From: Pseudomonas campi
GTDB taxonomy: Bacteria > Pseudomonadota > Gammaproteobacteria > Pseudomonadales > Pseudomonadaceae
DNA: 64,000 nucleotides
NCBI RefSeq assembly: GCF_013200955.2
Contig: NZ_CP053697.2
Location: 3,968,001 to 4,032,000 of the forward strand
Direction of reading: 5' to 3'
The notes below the pieces were generated by a model, which was not told the DNA's origin, ran no database searches, and saw only the letters and a list, made by a program, of their open reading frames with translations. Position 1 is the stretch's first letter. Each line of letters begins with the position of its first letter. Position numbers and translations under genes: made by a program. Below are positions 16,875 to 26,921 of this stretch, one piece after another.

Positions 16875-18671
16875 TCAGAGGGCGAAGTGCTCGGCCGGCA
16901 AACGCATCAGGCACTCGCTACCCGCCTCGGCACCGGCCAGGTGAGTGGCGGTACGCGGCAACAGGCGCTTGAAGTAGAACTCGCAGGTGGCCAGCTTGGC
17001 CTGGTAGAACGCCGCCTCGCCGGCGCCCGCCGCCAGCTTTTGCTCGGCGACCAGGGCCATGCGCAGCCAGAAGTACGCCAGGGTGATGTAGCCGGAGTAC
17101 ATCAGGTAGTCCATCGACGCGGCGCCGACTTCGTCCTGGTTCTTCATCGCCGCCATGCCGATCTTCTGGGTCAGCGTGCCCCACTGTTGGTTGAGTGCCG
17201 CCAGTTGGGCGACATAACCCTTGAGCTGCGGATGCTCGGCCTGGGCTTCGCAGAACTTGTGGACGATCTTGGTAAAGCCACGCAGCAGCTTGCCCTGGCT
17301 GCCGAGCACCTTGCGCCCGAGCAGGTCGAGGGCCTGGATGCCATTGGTGCCTTCATAGATAGGCGCGATGCGGCAGTCACGCACCAGCTGCTCCATGCCC
17401 CACTCGCGGATGAAGCCATGGCCGCCGAACACCTGCATGCCGTGGTTGGTCACCTCCAGCCCGGTCTCGGTCATAAAGGCCTTGCAGATCGGCGTGAGGA
17501 AGGCCAGCAGGTTTTCCGCCTCCTCGCGTTGCTCGGCGCTGTCGGCGGCATGCGCCTGGTCGAGCAGTTGCGCGGTGAAGTAGGCCAGCGCGCGGTTGCC
17601 TTCGTTGAAGGCCTTCATGGTCAGCAGCATGCGCCGCACATCGGGATGCACGATGATCGGGTCGGCGGACTTGTCCGGCGCTTTCGGCCCGGTCAGCGCA
17701 CGCATTTGCAGGCGCTCGCTGGCGTACTTGATCGCGCCCTGAAAGCTGCTCTCGCCTAGGCACAGGCCCTGCATGCCGGTGCCCAGGCGCGCGTGGTTCA
17801 TCATGGTGAACATGCAGTTGAGGCCCTTGTTGGCCTCGCCGATCAGGTAGCCGGTGGCGCTGTCGAAGTTCATCACGCAGGTGGCCGAGGCCTTGATGCC
17901 CATCTTGTGTTCGATCGAGCCGCAACTGACGCCGTTGCGCTCGCCCGCCTCCCCTTCTGCATTGGGTAGGAACTTGGGCACGATAAACAGCGAGATGCCC
18001 TTGGTCCCGGCCGGCGCATCCGGCAGCTTGGCCAGCACCAGATGGACGATGTTCTCGCTCATGTCGTGCTCGCCGGCGGAGATGAAGATCTTGCTGCCGG
18101 TCACCGCATAGCTGCCGTCGGCCTGGGGTACGGCACGGGTCTTGATCAGGCCCAGGTCAGTACCGCAGTGGGCCTCGGTCAGGCACATGGTGCCGGTCCA
18201 GCGGCCTTCGGTGAGCTTGCTCAGGTAGGTCTGCTTCTGCGCTTCAGTGCCATGGGCGTGGATCGCCGACATGGCGCCGTGGGTCAGGCCGGGGTACATG
18301 CCCCAGGAGGTATTGCTGGCGCCGACCATCTCGCTGATCAGCAGCCCAAGGGAGTGCGGCAGGCCCTGGCCACCATAAGTCGGGTCGGCGGCCAGGCCCA
18401 TCCAGCCGCCTTCGGCGTACTGGGCAAAAGCTTCCTTGAAGCCCTTGGGCGTGGTCACCACGCCATCGTTGATCTGGCACTCCTCTTCGTCGCCCGAACG
18501 ATTCAGCGGCGCCAGCACCTGCTCGCAGAACTTGGCGCCCTCCTCGAGAATCGCACCGACCATATCCGGGCTGGCATCGCTGGCGCCCTGAGCGGCGTAG
18601 CTACCGTGGAAGTCGAAGACGTCATCGATCAGAAAGCGCATATCGCGCAGGGGCGCTTTGTACTCGGGCAT
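16875..18671 (-). CDS. acyl-CoA dehydrogenase, long-form (paralogue 2)
   Basis: A 598-residue paralogue of the genes at 14926 and 20250. It has the same N-terminal cap ([19 protein letters not shown]), [25 protein letters not shown] and the catalytic Glu motif YEGTNGIQALD. The C-terminal domain is intact, ending RLPAEHFAL. It follows the diguanylate cyclase gene by 109 bp and precedes paralogue 1 by 170 bp. Chain-length preference cannot be told from sequence. It differs from paralogue 1 in having Ala rather than Pro before the active-site His (EAHCGTD versus EPHAGTD). Confidence 0.92.
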   Translation of the reverse strand: MPEYKAPLRDMRFLIDDVFDFHGSYAAQGASDASPDMVGAILEEGAKFCEQVLAPLNRSGDEEECQINDGVVTTPKGFKEAFAQYAEGGWMGLAADPTYGGQGLPHSLGLLISEMVGASNTSWGMYPGLTHGAMSAIHAHGTEAQKQTYLSKLTEGRWTGTMCLTEAHCGTDLGLIKTRAVPQADGSYAVTGSKIFISAGEHDMSENIVHLVLAKLPDAPAGTKGISLFIVPKFLPNAEGEAGERNGVSCGSIEHKMGIKASATCVMNFDSATGYLIGEANKGLNCMFTMMNHARLGTGMQGLCLGESSFQGAIKYASERLQMRALTGPKAPDKSADPIIVHPDVRRMLLTMKAFNEGNRALAYFTAQLLDQAHAADSAEQREEAENLLAFLTPICKAFMTETGLEVTNHGMQVFGGHGFIREWGMEQLVRDCRIAPIYEGTNGIQALDLLGRKVLGSQGKLLRGFTKIVHKFCEAQAEHPQLKGYVAQLAALNQQWGTLTQKIGMAAMKNQDEVGAASMDYLMYSGYITLAYFWLRMALVAEQKLAAGAGEAAFYQAKLATCEFYFKRLLPRTATHLAGAEAGSECLMRLPAEHFAL

Positions 18672-18780
18672 GCTGGCTTCTCCGTAACGGGTGCGTGGGT
18701 ATCACCCTACGCTACGGCCGAAGCAGGCCCGGCAACAATCACCGTGCAGATGCTGAATACAGCACCATCAGCAGCCGCGC

Positions 18781-20070
18781 TCAGCTGTCGGCACTTTCCA
18801 GCTTGACCGCACCACGCCGCTGACCGGGGCTGCGAATACAGTTGCGCCCGGCACTCTTGGCGCTGTACAGCGCCTTGTCCGCCGCCTTGATCACCTCCTC
18901 CGGACGACTCTGCTCCAAGCTACGCTCGGCTACGCCCATGCTCACCGTCACCGAAACCTCGCCGGCCCTGGCACCGGCGCGGCGCTGACGTCCCTGCTTG
19001 TCGTCCTGCGGGCGCTGCTGCTTGTCACGCAGCTGGATGCGGTAGACCTCGATGGCCTGGCGCACCACTTCCAGGTGTGGCAGGCATTCGGCCAGGGTCT
19101 TGCCGGGAAACACCAGGGTGAATTCCTCGCCGCCATAACGGTAGGCCTTGCCGCCGCCACCGATCTTGCGCAGCTGAGCGGCGACTAGGCGCAGCACCTG
19201 ATCGCCGACATCGTGACCATGGGTGTCGTTGAACTTCTTGAAGTGATCGACGTCGGCCATGGCGATCACATAGCTGCGCCCCAGACGCTCCAGGCGGTCG
19301 TTCAGCGCGCGGCGCCCCGGCAGGCCGGTAAGCTCATCCCGAAAGGCCATCTGATAAGCCTCGTGCGCCACGGCCGAGACCAGCATGAGCATGCTCAGGC
19401 TGCTCATCACCTGCAGGGCATGGGGCAGGATGAAGGTCTGCGGCAACATCCACAGCTGCGCGAACAGGCCAAACAGCAGGGCGGCATGCAGCGGCCGCGG
19501 CTGGCGCAGGTACTGCACCAGCAGCAACACGCTGGCAATCAAGAACAGCGGGTAGGCCAGCTGGATCAGGCTCATCCAGCTGCCATGCAGCAGCGGCCAG
19601 TGGATTTCCGTCAGCCAGCGCTGCAGCGTAGCGGGATAACGCTGCGCCAGGGCCACCGCCACACCCCCGACCGCCAGCAGCACGGCGGCACGCGCCACCA
19701 GATCCTGGAGCAGATGGCTGCGCTCGCGCCAGGCACCGAACAGGCCGTACAGCAGCGGCAGCAACAGGCTGCATAGGTGGAACACCAGTGCCGCGTCCTC
19801 GCGCACCTTGGCGTGCTGGCGGAAGTAATCGGTCTGCGTATCGAGCAAGAAGTAGCCCAGGTACACCACCACCAGCAGCGACAACTCACGCTGGCGGTTG
19901 TAGACCACGCAGAAAGTACCGCCGAGCAATAACAGCAAGGTCGGCAGCACATTGAACAGCGACAGGAAGAACTCATTCAGCACCGCCAGACGCGCAGCCA
20001 GCCCCCCGCCAAGCAGCAACAGCAGCGGCAACAGGAAATGACTGAAACGGATAGCGGCAAGCGGGAACAC
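18781..20070 (-). CDS. membrane-bound diguanylate cyclase (GGDEF)
   Basis: About 429 residues. Six to seven predicted membrane helices fill residues 10-235, followed by a GGDEF domain: RDELTGLPGRRAL, then DVDHFKKFNDTHGHDVGD with metal-binding Asp, then RYGGEEF (active-site GGEEF). The inhibitory I-site RxxD is absent; the equivalent residues are RKIG, so product inhibition may be weak. A basic insert (about residues 350-370, QQRPQDDKQGRQRRAGARAG) interrupts the domain after the active site. I chose GTG at 20070, with GGAG eight bases upstream; ATG codons at 20115 and 20142 are alternatives. It lies between fadE paralogues on the same strand. Confidence 0.85.
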   Translation of the reverse strand: MFPLAAIRFSHFLLPLLLLLGGGLAARLAVLNEFFLSLFNVLPTLLLLLGGTFCVVYNRQRELSLLVVVYLGYFLLDTQTDYFRQHAKVREDAALVFHLCSLLLPLLYGLFGAWRERSHLLQDLVARAAVLLAVGGVAVALAQRYPATLQRWLTEIHWPLLHGSWMSLIQLAYPLFLIASVLLLVQYLRQPRPLHAALLFGLFAQLWMLPQTFILPHALQVMSSLSMLMLVSAVAHEAYQMAFRDELTGLPGRRALNDRLERLGRSYVIAMADVDHFKKFNDTHGHDVGDQVLRLVAAQLRKIGGGGKAYRYGGEEFTLVFPGKTLAECLPHLEVVRQAIEVYRIQLRDKQQRPQDDKQGRQRRAGARAGEVSVTVSMGVAERSLEQSRPEEVIKAADKALYSAKSAGRNCIRSPGQRRGAVKLESADS

Positions 20071-20195
20071 GGCAAGCACTCCAGTGCGGCAAGGCACTGC
20101 AACGGAATGCGGCATTCTGCCTGCACATGGGCATTCCGGCATCAGTAATAGCTCGCATTTTCAGCAGCTAGCGATCACCGGTTTTTTCCTGGGCG

Positions 20196-20228
20196 AAAAA
20201 AAACCGCGACCCGAGGGCCGCGGTTTTT
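20196..20228 (-). terminator. rho-independent terminator for the acyl-CoA dehydrogenase at 20250
   Basis: AAAACCGCG-ACCCGAGGGC-CGCGGTTTTT; on the minus strand a GC stem is followed by eight T. It lies 21 bp after the stop and isolates the diguanylate cyclase gene from the upstream unit. Confidence 0.9.
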
Positions 20229-20249
20229 CTGACCTGAGGTCGGAAGGGC

Positions 20250-22055
20250 TTAGTAGCCCAGGTCGAAGTGAGCTTCGTCCATTTCCATCAGGTTGCTGGC
20301 GCCGGACAGCATCGCTTCGACGTGCGCGCGGGTACGCGGCAGGATACGTGCGAAGTAGAAGCGTGCGGTCTGCAGCTTGGCCTTGTAGAAGGCCTCGTCG
20401 GCAGTACCGGCAGCCAGTTTCTCGGCAGCCAGGCGTGCCATGTCAGCCCAGAAGTAGGCCAGGCAGGCGTAACCGGAGTACATCAGGTAGTCCACCGAAG
20501 CGGCACCGACTTCTTCGCGGTCTTTCATCGCGGCCATGCCCACTTTCATGGTCAGGTCGCCCCACTCCTTGTTCAGCTTGGCCAGCGGCTCGACCAGGCC
20601 TTTGATGGCCTCGTTGGCTTCGTTGGTCTGGCAGAACTTGTGCACAATCTTGGTGAAGCCTTTCAGTGCTTCGCCCTGGGTCATCAGGACTTTACGACCC
20701 AGCAGGTCGAGGGCCTGAACGCCAGTGGTGCCTTCGTACAGCATGGAGATACGGCTGTCGCGAACGTTCTGCTCCATGCCCCACTCGGCGATGAAGCCGT
20801 GGCCGCCATAGATCTGTACGCCGTGGTTGGCCGCTTCGAAGCCGACTTCGGTCATGAACGCCTTGGCGATCGGAGTGAGGAAGGCCAGCATCGCGTCAGC
20901 GGCTTTCTTCTCTTCTTCGTTCTGGCTGTACTTGACGATGTCGACCTGCTTGGCGGTGAAGTACACCATCGCGCGGTTGCCTTCGGCGAAGGCTTTCATG
21001 GTCAGCAGCATGCGACGCACGTCCGGGTGGACGATGATCGGGTCAGCGGCTTTTTCCGGCGCTTTCGGGCCAGTCAGGGAACGCATCTGCAGACGCTCGC
21101 GAGCGTACTTCAGGCCGCCCTGGAAACCGATTTCGGCGTGAGCCAGACCTTGCAGAGCAGTACCCAGGCGGGCAGTGTTCATGAAGGTGAACATGCAGTT
21201 CAGGCCTTTGTTCGCCGGGCCGATCAGGTAACCGGTGGCGCCGTCAAAGTTCATCACGCAGGTGGCGTTACCGTGGATACCCATCTTGTGCTCGAGCGAG
21301 CCACAGGACACGGCGTTGCGCGAACCAACGGAACCGTCGGCATTGACGTTGAACTTCGGCACGATGAACAGCGAGATGCCTTTGGTGCCTTGCGGCGCGT
21401 CGGGCAGGCGGGCCAGCACGATGTGGACGATGTTATCGGCCATGTCGTGTTCGCCAGCGGAGATGAAGATCTTGGTGCCGGACACCTTGTAGGAACCGTC
21501 AGCCTGCGGCTCGGCCTTGGTGCGCAGCATGCCCAGGTCGGTACCGCAATGCGGCTCGGTCAGGCACATGGTGCCGGTCCACTCGCCGGATACCAGCTTG
21601 GTCAGGTAGGTGTGCTTCTGGTCGTCGGTGCCGTGCTCGGCGATGGTGTTCATCGCGCCGTGCGACAGACCTGGGTACATGCCCCACGACCAGTTCGAGG
21701 TGCCGACCATTTCGCTGACAACCAGACCCAGGGACTCCGGCAGGCCTTGGCCACCGTGGTCAACGTCATGGGCCAGGGAAGGCCAGCCGCCTTCGACGTA
21801 GTGCTTGTAGGCTTCCTTGAAGCCGGTCGGAGTTTTCACGCCTTCCGGGGACCAGGTGCAACCTTCCAGGTCACCCACGCGGTTGAGGGGGGCGATTACC
21901 TGCTCGCAGAACTTGGCGCCTTCTTCCAGAATGGCGTCAACCATGTCCGGGGTGGCGTCTTGGCAGCCAGGCAGGCTCTGATAGTGCGCTTCGTAGCCGA
22001 GCAGTTCGTCGCGAACGAAGCGGATATCACGCAAGGGGGCCTTGTACTCAGGCAT
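20250..22055 (-). CDS. acyl-CoA dehydrogenase, long-form (paralogue 3)
   Basis: A 601-residue enzyme with N-terminal cap [44 protein letters not shown] and catalytic Glu in [15 protein letters not shown] (Thr replaces Asn of the other two). It is first of the three paralogues in transcription order, with its own promoter region and terminator. Tandem PsrA-type operators lie 108-134 bp upstream, pointing to control by fatty acid supply. From memory it corresponds to P. aeruginosa PA0508 (FadE2). Confidence 0.93.
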   Translation of the reverse strand: MPEYKAPLRDIRFVRDELLGYEAHYQSLPGCQDATPDMVDAILEEGAKFCEQVIAPLNRVGDLEGCTWSPEGVKTPTGFKEAYKHYVEGGWPSLAHDVDHGGQGLPESLGLVVSEMVGTSNWSWGMYPGLSHGAMNTIAEHGTDDQKHTYLTKLVSGEWTGTMCLTEPHCGTDLGMLRTKAEPQADGSYKVSGTKIFISAGEHDMADNIVHIVLARLPDAPQGTKGISLFIVPKFNVNADGSVGSRNAVSCGSLEHKMGIHGNATCVMNFDGATGYLIGPANKGLNCMFTFMNTARLGTALQGLAHAEIGFQGGLKYARERLQMRSLTGPKAPEKAADPIIVHPDVRRMLLTMKAFAEGNRAMVYFTAKQVDIVKYSQNEEEKKAADAMLAFLTPIAKAFMTEVGFEAANHGVQIYGGHGFIAEWGMEQNVRDSRISMLYEGTTGVQALDLLGRKVLMTQGEALKGFTKIVHKFCQTNEANEAIKGLVEPLAKLNKEWGDLTMKVGMAAMKDREEVGAASVDYLMYSGYACLAYFWADMARLAAEKLAAGTADEAFYKAKLQTARFYFARILPRTRAHVEAMLSGASNLMEMDEAHFDLGY

Positions 22056-22162
22056 AGCGGTAAACCTCTACGGTGGATTCCTTGATTTTGTTTGACCGGA
22101 ACAATCTCGGTCGCTTGTGGGATTACTCCCAGAGCCCGGCAGCCATGAGCTGGCGCAGCAAT

Positions 22163-22189
22163 CAAACAGGCGTTTGAAACATACGTTTA
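22163..22189. promoter_or_regulatory. tandem PsrA-type operators upstream of fadE-like paralogue 3
   Basis: Two abutting sites: CAAAC-AGGC-GTTTG (22163-22176, exact match to the PsrA consensus) and GAAAC-ATAC-GTTTA (22176-22189, one mismatch). PsrA is a TetR-family repressor that releases DNA on binding long-chain fatty acids and controls beta-oxidation genes in Pseudomonas. Confidence 0.7.
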
Positions 22190-22224
22190 CGCCCCAACCT
22201 TGTCAAGCATCCGAAAGCGACCAC

Positions 22225-22992
22225 TCAGGCAAGCAGATCGACCATCGGCTCTGGGCTCGGCAACTCATTGAGTCCCCGATACAGATCAAGACTAGGCGCA
22301 GATATCGGAGGCTGCTGCACAGGTTTCTCCTCTTTCTCTTTATCTTTGTCTAGCCGCTCCTGCTCGCGCTCTTCGGCACGCAAGCGCCGCTCCTCGCTGG
22401 CGGCAACGGCCTCTTCACGCTGTTGCTGGGCCAGATCGGTGCGCGCCTGAGCAGCCATGGCCTGGGCTTGCGCCGCGACACGCCGATCCTGGGAGGACGG
22501 TTCTGCCGGCGCCAGCGCAGCGCGCTGCACCACTTCCATTTTGCGCAGGGTGGCTTGCGGATCATTGGGAATCGGGCTGACATCGATGCTGACTTCGCCA
22601 CTCACCACATAAGACTTGCCATCCGGGCCGCGTTTGTAGCTATAGGAAGGGGCGCCCGCATAGGTGCCCCCCACGGCTGCATGGGCCTGTTCATGGGCGC
22701 GCACTTCGCGATCACGGCTGGCCAGTTCGGTGACTTGCGCTTGTTGCTGACGCTGCTGTTCGGCGTCACTCGCAGAAGACTTGGCGTCCTCGCCATTGCC
22801 TGGGCTGTCGGCCTCCTCGCGCAACGAGGCCTGCTCATCCGAGCCCGGCGCCGGAGTGGGCGTGACAGGGGATTGATTGCTGCGGTTGAGTTCGGGGGAA
22901 GACGGACCAACGGAATCAGCGGACGAGAGAGCACGTGCCGACAAGGGTGACGGCGAAGGCGCGACATAAGGCGTGGCGCTGCCGATCTGCAT
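22225..22992 (-). CDS. SprA-family putative metalloprotease
   Basis: A 255-residue protein with a low-complexity Ser/Pro-rich N terminus (residues 8-80), then [19 protein letters not shown], where HEQAH is an HExxH zinc motif. [19 protein letters not shown] and PIPNDPQAT complete the SprA-related core. The C-terminal third is a charged Gln/Glu/Arg helix. No signal peptide is evident. It lies 48 bp after the flagellar-rod-like gene, and the two may be co-transcribed. Confidence 0.82.
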   Translation of the reverse strand: MQIGSATPYVAPSPSPLSARALSSADSVGPSSPELNRSNQSPVTPTPAPGSDEQASLREEADSPGNGEDAKSSASDAEQQRQQQAQVTELASRDREVRAHEQAHAAVGGTYAGAPSYSYKRGPDGKSYVVSGEVSIDVSPIPNDPQATLRKMEVVQRAALAPAEPSSQDRRVAAQAQAMAAQARTDLAQQQREEAVAASEERRLRAEEREQERLDKDKEKEEKPVQQPPISAPSLDLYRGLNELPSPEPMVDLLA

Positions 22993-23040
22993 CCAACTCC
23001 TCCTCGCCCTGATGCCGGGCGAGACTGCTCTTGCGTACGC

Positions 23041-23334
23041 TTACGCGCGGGTATCGATCAGCGTACCCAGTACTTCGTCAGCCGTTTCCACGACCTTGGC
23101 ACCCGCTTGCACCTCGGTCTTTCCGACATTGAGGGCGACCAGGCTTTCGGCCAGGTCGGCCTGGGTGTTCGCCGCACCGCTCGGAGACGGGTTGACCTGC
23201 TGCGCCGGCGGCGTTTCTACCGGAGCCTGAGGCAGGGTGTTGCTGGCAATTTCAGTGGCGGCTTGGTCAACGCGACGCTGCCCGGCCTGAATGGCGTTCA
23301 GACCCGAATTGAAGGCACTACCAGAAATTTCCAT
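23041..23334 (-). CDS. small flagellar rod/hook-like protein, orphan
   Basis: A 97-residue protein. Its ends look like flagellar basal-body rod proteins: the N terminus SGLNAIQAGQRRVDQAATEIAS resembles the N-terminal helix, and the C terminus ESLVALNVGKTEVQAGAKVV followed by ETADEVLGTLIDTRA resembles the C-terminal helix with its aKvi-tademlgtllDir pattern. The middle is a short Pro/Gln linker. No flagellar genes are nearby. The role is unknown. Confidence 0.75.
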   Translation of the reverse strand: MEISGSAFNSGLNAIQAGQRRVDQAATEIASNTLPQAPVETPPAQQVNPSPSGAANTQADLAESLVALNVGKTEVQAGAKVVETADEVLGTLIDTRA

Positions 23335-23426
23335 GCTGCGATCCCACTCGTACAGAGGTATGCAGAAGAGTTAAGCAGAAAATGCTCATTTTTTGTACAA
23401 GCAAATGGCTATGTCCGAGCCCCTAC

Positions 23427-24116
23427 TTATGCCGGCATCTCCAGCAAGTCCAATTGCAGATACCCGGCCACCGCCGCCGGGCTTGCCTGCGCCAGACGCG
23501 GCACCTGCCCCAGACATGGCGCAGGCAAGCGCTCGGCGAGGGTCGCCAGGTTCTCTTCCAGGCGCGAGGTGTGCGGCTCGACGATATTCGCCACCCAGCC
23601 GGCCAGGGTCAGGCCATCACGAGCAATCGCCTCGGCAGTGAGCAGCGCATGGTTGATGCAGCCGAGGCGCACACCGACCACCAGAATCACCGGCAGGCCC
23701 AAGGCAATCGGCAGATCGGACAGGTTCGCCTGCCCGGCCAGCGGTACGCGCCAGCCACCCGCGCCTTCGACCAGGGTGAAGTCGGCGCCCTGGGCGAGCA
23801 CATGCTGTACCGGGGCGAGCAGCGCGTCGAGCGTCAAGGCCACACCCGCCTCGCGCGCCGCCAGATGCGGGGCGATGGCCGGAGCGAAGGCCAGTGGATT
23901 GACCTGCGCGTAGGTGAGCGGCAGCGTGCATTCGCCGAGCAGGGCCAGGGCATCGCTGTTACGCAGCCCCTCTGCCGTTACCTCGCAACCGGAGGCCACC
24001 GGCTTGGCGGCCGCCGTGCTCAGCCCGGCCAGACGCGCGGCGCGCAACAGGCCGGCGGCGATGGTAGTTTTGCCGACTTCGGTGTCGGTGCCGGTGACGA
24101 AATAAGCCTGGGTCAT
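23427..24116 (-). CDS. bioD: dethiobiotin synthetase
   Basis: A 229-residue ATP-dependent carboxylase that closes the ureido ring of dethiobiotin from 7,8-diaminopelargonate. The P-loop is GTDTEVGKTTIAAGLL (residues 9-24); Lys and Ser of KPVASGCE follow near residue 40; EGAGGWRVPL lies near residue 117. Last gene of the bioBFHCD set, nine bases after bioC. Confidence 0.95.
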   Translation of the reverse strand: MTQAYFVTGTDTEVGKTTIAAGLLRAARLAGLSTAAAKPVASGCEVTAEGLRNSDALALLGECTLPLTYAQVNPLAFAPAIAPHLAAREAGVALTLDALLAPVQHVLAQGADFTLVEGAGGWRVPLAGQANLSDLPIALGLPVILVVGVRLGCINHALLTAEAIARDGLTLAGWVANIVEPHTSRLEENLATLAERLPAPCLGQVPRLAQASPAAVAGYLQLDLLEMPA

Positions 24117-24125
24117 GGTGACTCT

Positions 24126-24929
24126 CTAGAACGGTTTCTGCAGCACGCCATAGACCACCTGGTAGGTGGCTGGCAGGCCTTCGGGCTGGCGGAACACCTC
24201 ATAGGCCTCGACCAGCGCGCGAATCCGCGCCCGCCCGGTCAGGCCGCCGGGGCGTCCCGGATTGAGGTTGTGTGCGCCGAGCGCCTTGAGTTCATGGGTC
24301 AGCTCGCGCAGATCGGGGAAGTGTAGGCGCTGCGCCCGACGCTCCAGCCCGAGCACCTGCAGACCGCTGTCGGCACACAGCTGCTGATAGTCGGCGAAAC
24401 GGCGGAAGCGATTGACGTGAACCAAACCATCCACCGCCTGCCAGCTGTCGCGCAGCTCCTGCAGGGTACCGACGCACAGGCTGGTGAAGGCCAGCATGCC
24501 GCCGGGTCTGAGCACGCGGCGCGCTTCGTCGAGCACGGCAGAGAAATCGCCACACCATTGCACCGCCAGGCTGGAGAACAGCAGATCGCAGCAGCCATCG
24601 CGCAGCGGCAGGCTCTCGGCGTCACCAGCGACGAAACGCTGCGCACCGCCCAGCGGCCGGGCGTGCCGCAGCATGCCTTCGGCCAGATCGAGAGCCACGC
24701 CCTCGGCGCCGGGGAAGCGCACGGCCAGGACCCGACTGAAATGCCCGGTGCCGCAACCCAGGTCCAGCCAGCGCTGCGGCGCCAGCTGCAGCGGCAGGCG
24801 CGCCAACAGCTCGATACCCACGGCGCGCTGCAGGGCGGCGACGCTGTCGTAGCTGTGCGCCGCACGGGAAAAGGACTCCGCCACCCGGCGCTTGTCCGGC
24901 AAGCCGCTCTGTTCGTGCCAGTCAGTCAT
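24126..24929 (-). CDS. bioC: malonyl-ACP O-methyltransferase
   Basis: A 267-residue SAM-dependent methyltransferase that methylates malonyl-ACP to disguise it for fatty-acid-type chain extension to pimeloyl-ACP methyl ester. The SAM motif is [13 protein letters not shown] (about residue 55); [10 protein letters not shown] is the BioC family signature. The ATG at 24929 gives the family N terminus and overlaps bioH by eight bases. Confidence 0.94.
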   Translation of the reverse strand: MTDWHEQSGLPDKRRVAESFSRAAHSYDSVAALQRAVGIELLARLPLQLAPQRWLDLGCGTGHFSRVLAVRFPGAEGVALDLAEGMLRHARPLGGAQRFVAGDAESLPLRDGCCDLLFSSLAVQWCGDFSAVLDEARRVLRPGGMLAFTSLCVGTLQELRDSWQAVDGLVHVNRFRRFADYQQLCADSGLQVLGLERRAQRLHFPDLRELTHELKALGAHNLNPGRPGGLTGRARIRALVEAYEVFRQPEGLPATYQVVYGVLQKPF

Positions 24930-25653
24930 GGTCAGCCTCGCTGAGGAACGCCAGGATCGCCGCCGCCACTTCATGGGGCCGCTCCAGCACGAAAGCGTGA
25001 CTGACGTCTTCGATCAGGCCGACCACGATATCCGGCTGCAGCGCCAGCAGATCACCGGCCACCTCCGCCGGCACCAGCGCATCGGCGCCGGCCAGCAAGT
25101 GCAACTGCGGTCCGGCGAAGCGCTGGATGGCACTGCGCCCGTCGAAATTGCCGAGCACCTCGAGCCCGCCCAGCAGTACCTCGGGCGCCAGTTGCGGCGC
25201 GCCGGCCTGCAGCTGCCGCGCCAGATCACGCGCGGTGTCGGCACCCTGGCTGCAGAGCAGGCTGAAACGCTTGCGGGTGGCGCGCGAGTCCTGCCGGCAG
25301 GCGTCGACAAAGGCGTTGAAGGTTGCCTCGGGCATGCCATGGGGCCAGTCGCTGCCGGCAACGAAACAGGGGTTGCTGGCCAGCGTCAGCAGGCCGCGGC
25401 AACGCTCGCCACGCAGCGCCGCCAGTTCGCTGGCGAGCATGCCGCCCAGTGACCAACCACCCAGCCAGGTGTGCTCGGGCAAGCGTTCGTCCAGCTCCAG
25501 CAGCCAATCGCGCGGCTCGCCACTATCTAGTTCGGGCAGCGCTTCGATAGTCACCTGCAGTTGCGGGGCCAGGCCGCGCAGGGCCTCGACCAGCACTTCC
25601 AATGGCAGGCTGCCGAGGCCCCAACCGGGTAGCAGAATCAGTTGTTCACGCAT
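24922..25653 (-). CDS. bioH: pimeloyl-ACP methyl ester carboxylesterase
   Basis: A 243-residue alpha/beta hydrolase that removes the methyl group from pimeloyl-ACP methyl ester. The nucleophile Ser is in [12 protein letters not shown] (about residue 73); acid region [11 protein letters not shown]; catalytic His in [11 protein letters not shown]. The HGWG oxyanion motif appears as LPGWGLG. It overlaps bioF by eight bases and bioC by eight. Confidence 0.95.
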   Translation of the reverse strand: MREQLILLPGWGLGSLPLEVLVEALRGLAPQLQVTIEALPELDSGEPRDWLLELDERLPEHTWLGGWSLGGMLASELAALRGERCRGLLTLASNPCFVAGSDWPHGMPEATFNAFVDACRQDSRATRKRFSLLCSQGADTARDLARQLQAGAPQLAPEVLLGGLEVLGNFDGRSAIQRFAGPQLHLLAGADALVPAEVAGDLLALQPDIVVGLIEDVSHAFVLERPHEVAAAILAFLSEADHD

Positions 25654-26815
25654 CGTCGCGCACCTGTGGCCAGCACTCGGCCAGCGCGTCGAGCAGTTGT
25701 TCCAGCTGCGCCTCGCTGTGCGCGGCAGACAGGGTCACGCGCAGGCGCGCGCTGCCCACCGGCACCGTCGGCGGGCGAATCGCGCCGACCAGCAGACCAC
25801 GCTCTTTTAATAAGGCCGAGAGTTTCAGCGCACGCTCGCTGTCGCCGATCAGGATCGGCTGGATCGGCGTCGGGCTGTCCATCAGACTCAGGCCAATTTC
25901 GGCCGCACCCTGGCGGAAACGCGCGACCAGTCTGTTCAGGTGCTCACGCCGCCAGCCTTCGCTGCGCAGCAGTTCCAGGCTCTTCAGGGTGGCGCAGGCC
26001 ACCGCCGGCGGTTGGCTGGTGGTGTAGATGTAGGGCCGGGCGAACTGGATCAGCGTCTCGATCAATTCCTCGCTGCCGGCGACGAAAGCCCCGGCCGTGC
26101 CGAACCCCTTGCCCAAGGTGCCGACCAGCACCTGCACATCGTCCAGACCCAGACCGAAGTGCTCGACGATGCCGCCGCCGGTGGCGCCCAGCGGGCCGAA
26201 GCCGTGGGCGTCGTCGACCATCACCCAGGCGTTGCTGGCCTTGGCCTCCGCACAGAGGTTGGGCAGATCGGCCAGGTCGCCATCCATGCTGAACACCCCG
26301 TCAGTGACCACCAAAGTGCTGCCCGTGGCTTTCTCCAGACGACTGGCCAGGCTGGCGGCGTCGTTGTGCAGGTAGCGGGAGAAACGCGCGCCGGAGAGCA
26401 GGCCGGCATCCAGCAGCGAGGCGTGGTTGATGCGGTCTTCCAGCACCGTGTCGCCCTGCCCGACCAGCGCCGTCACCGCCGCCAGGTTGGCCATATAGCC
26501 GGTGGAAAACAGCAATGCGCGCGGCCGACCGGTGAACTCGGCCAGGGCCTCTTCCAGCTGGTGATGCGGGGTGCTGTGGCCGATTACCAGGTGCGAGGCG
26601 CCGCCGCCGACGCCCCACTTTTCCGCCCCCTGCTGCAGCGCCCGGATCACTTCGGGGTGGTTGGCCAGGCCCAAATAGTCGTTGGAGCAGAAGGCCAGCA
26701 GTTGGCGACCATCGACCTGCACCAGCGGCCCTTGCGGGCTATCCAGCAGCGGGCGCTGGCGATAAAGATGCGCAGCGTGGCGTTCGGCGAGGCGGGCGGC
26801 TAGATCGAAACTCAT
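25646..26815 (-). CDS. bioF: 8-amino-7-oxononanoate synthase
   Basis: A 389-residue PLP enzyme condensing pimeloyl-ACP with L-alanine. [14 protein letters not shown] lies near residue 45; the PLP site has [10 protein letters not shown] and Lys in [14 protein letters not shown] (about residue 235). The ATG at 26815 gives the family start [17 protein letters not shown] pair separates it from bioB upstream, and it overlaps bioH downstream. Confidence 0.96.
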   Translation of the reverse strand: MSFDLAARLAERHAAHLYRQRPLLDSPQGPLVQVDGRQLLAFCSNDYLGLANHPEVIRALQQGAEKWGVGGGASHLVIGHSTPHHQLEEALAEFTGRPRALLFSTGYMANLAAVTALVGQGDTVLEDRINHASLLDAGLLSGARFSRYLHNDAASLASRLEKATGSTLVVTDGVFSMDGDLADLPNLCAEAKASNAWVMVDDAHGFGPLGATGGGIVEHFGLGLDDVQVLVGTLGKGFGTAGAFVAGSEELIETLIQFARPYIYTTSQPPAVACATLKSLELLRSEGWRREHLNRLVARFRQGAAEIGLSLMDSPTPIQPILIGDSERALKLSALLKERGLLVGAIRPPTVPVGSARLRVTLSAAHSEAQLEQLLDALAECWPQVRDDA

Positions 26816-26832
26816 GGCAAACACCGGAAGCC

Positions 26833-26913
26833 GGTGGATAACCGCAAGCGGGTTATCCACCCTACGGGGGAATGGGGCCTTGTAGGGTGGATGACGCTCT
26901 ATTCATCCACCAA
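26833..26913. repeat. two REP-like hairpins between bioB and bioF
   Basis: GGTGGATAACC / GGTTATCCACC followed by CCTAC (26833-26865), then GTAGGGTGGATGACG...TTCATCCACC (26882-26911). The two halves face each other as CCTAC...GTAGG. They sit within the biotin operon and could attenuate or stabilise its transcript. Confidence 0.72.
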
Positions 26914-26921
26914 ATGGAGCA

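Noticed and set aside
26846-26858. TTATCCACC as a DnaA box near bioF
   Set aside because: One mismatch to the box and part of a REP stem present elsewhere, so not counted with the four perfect boxes.
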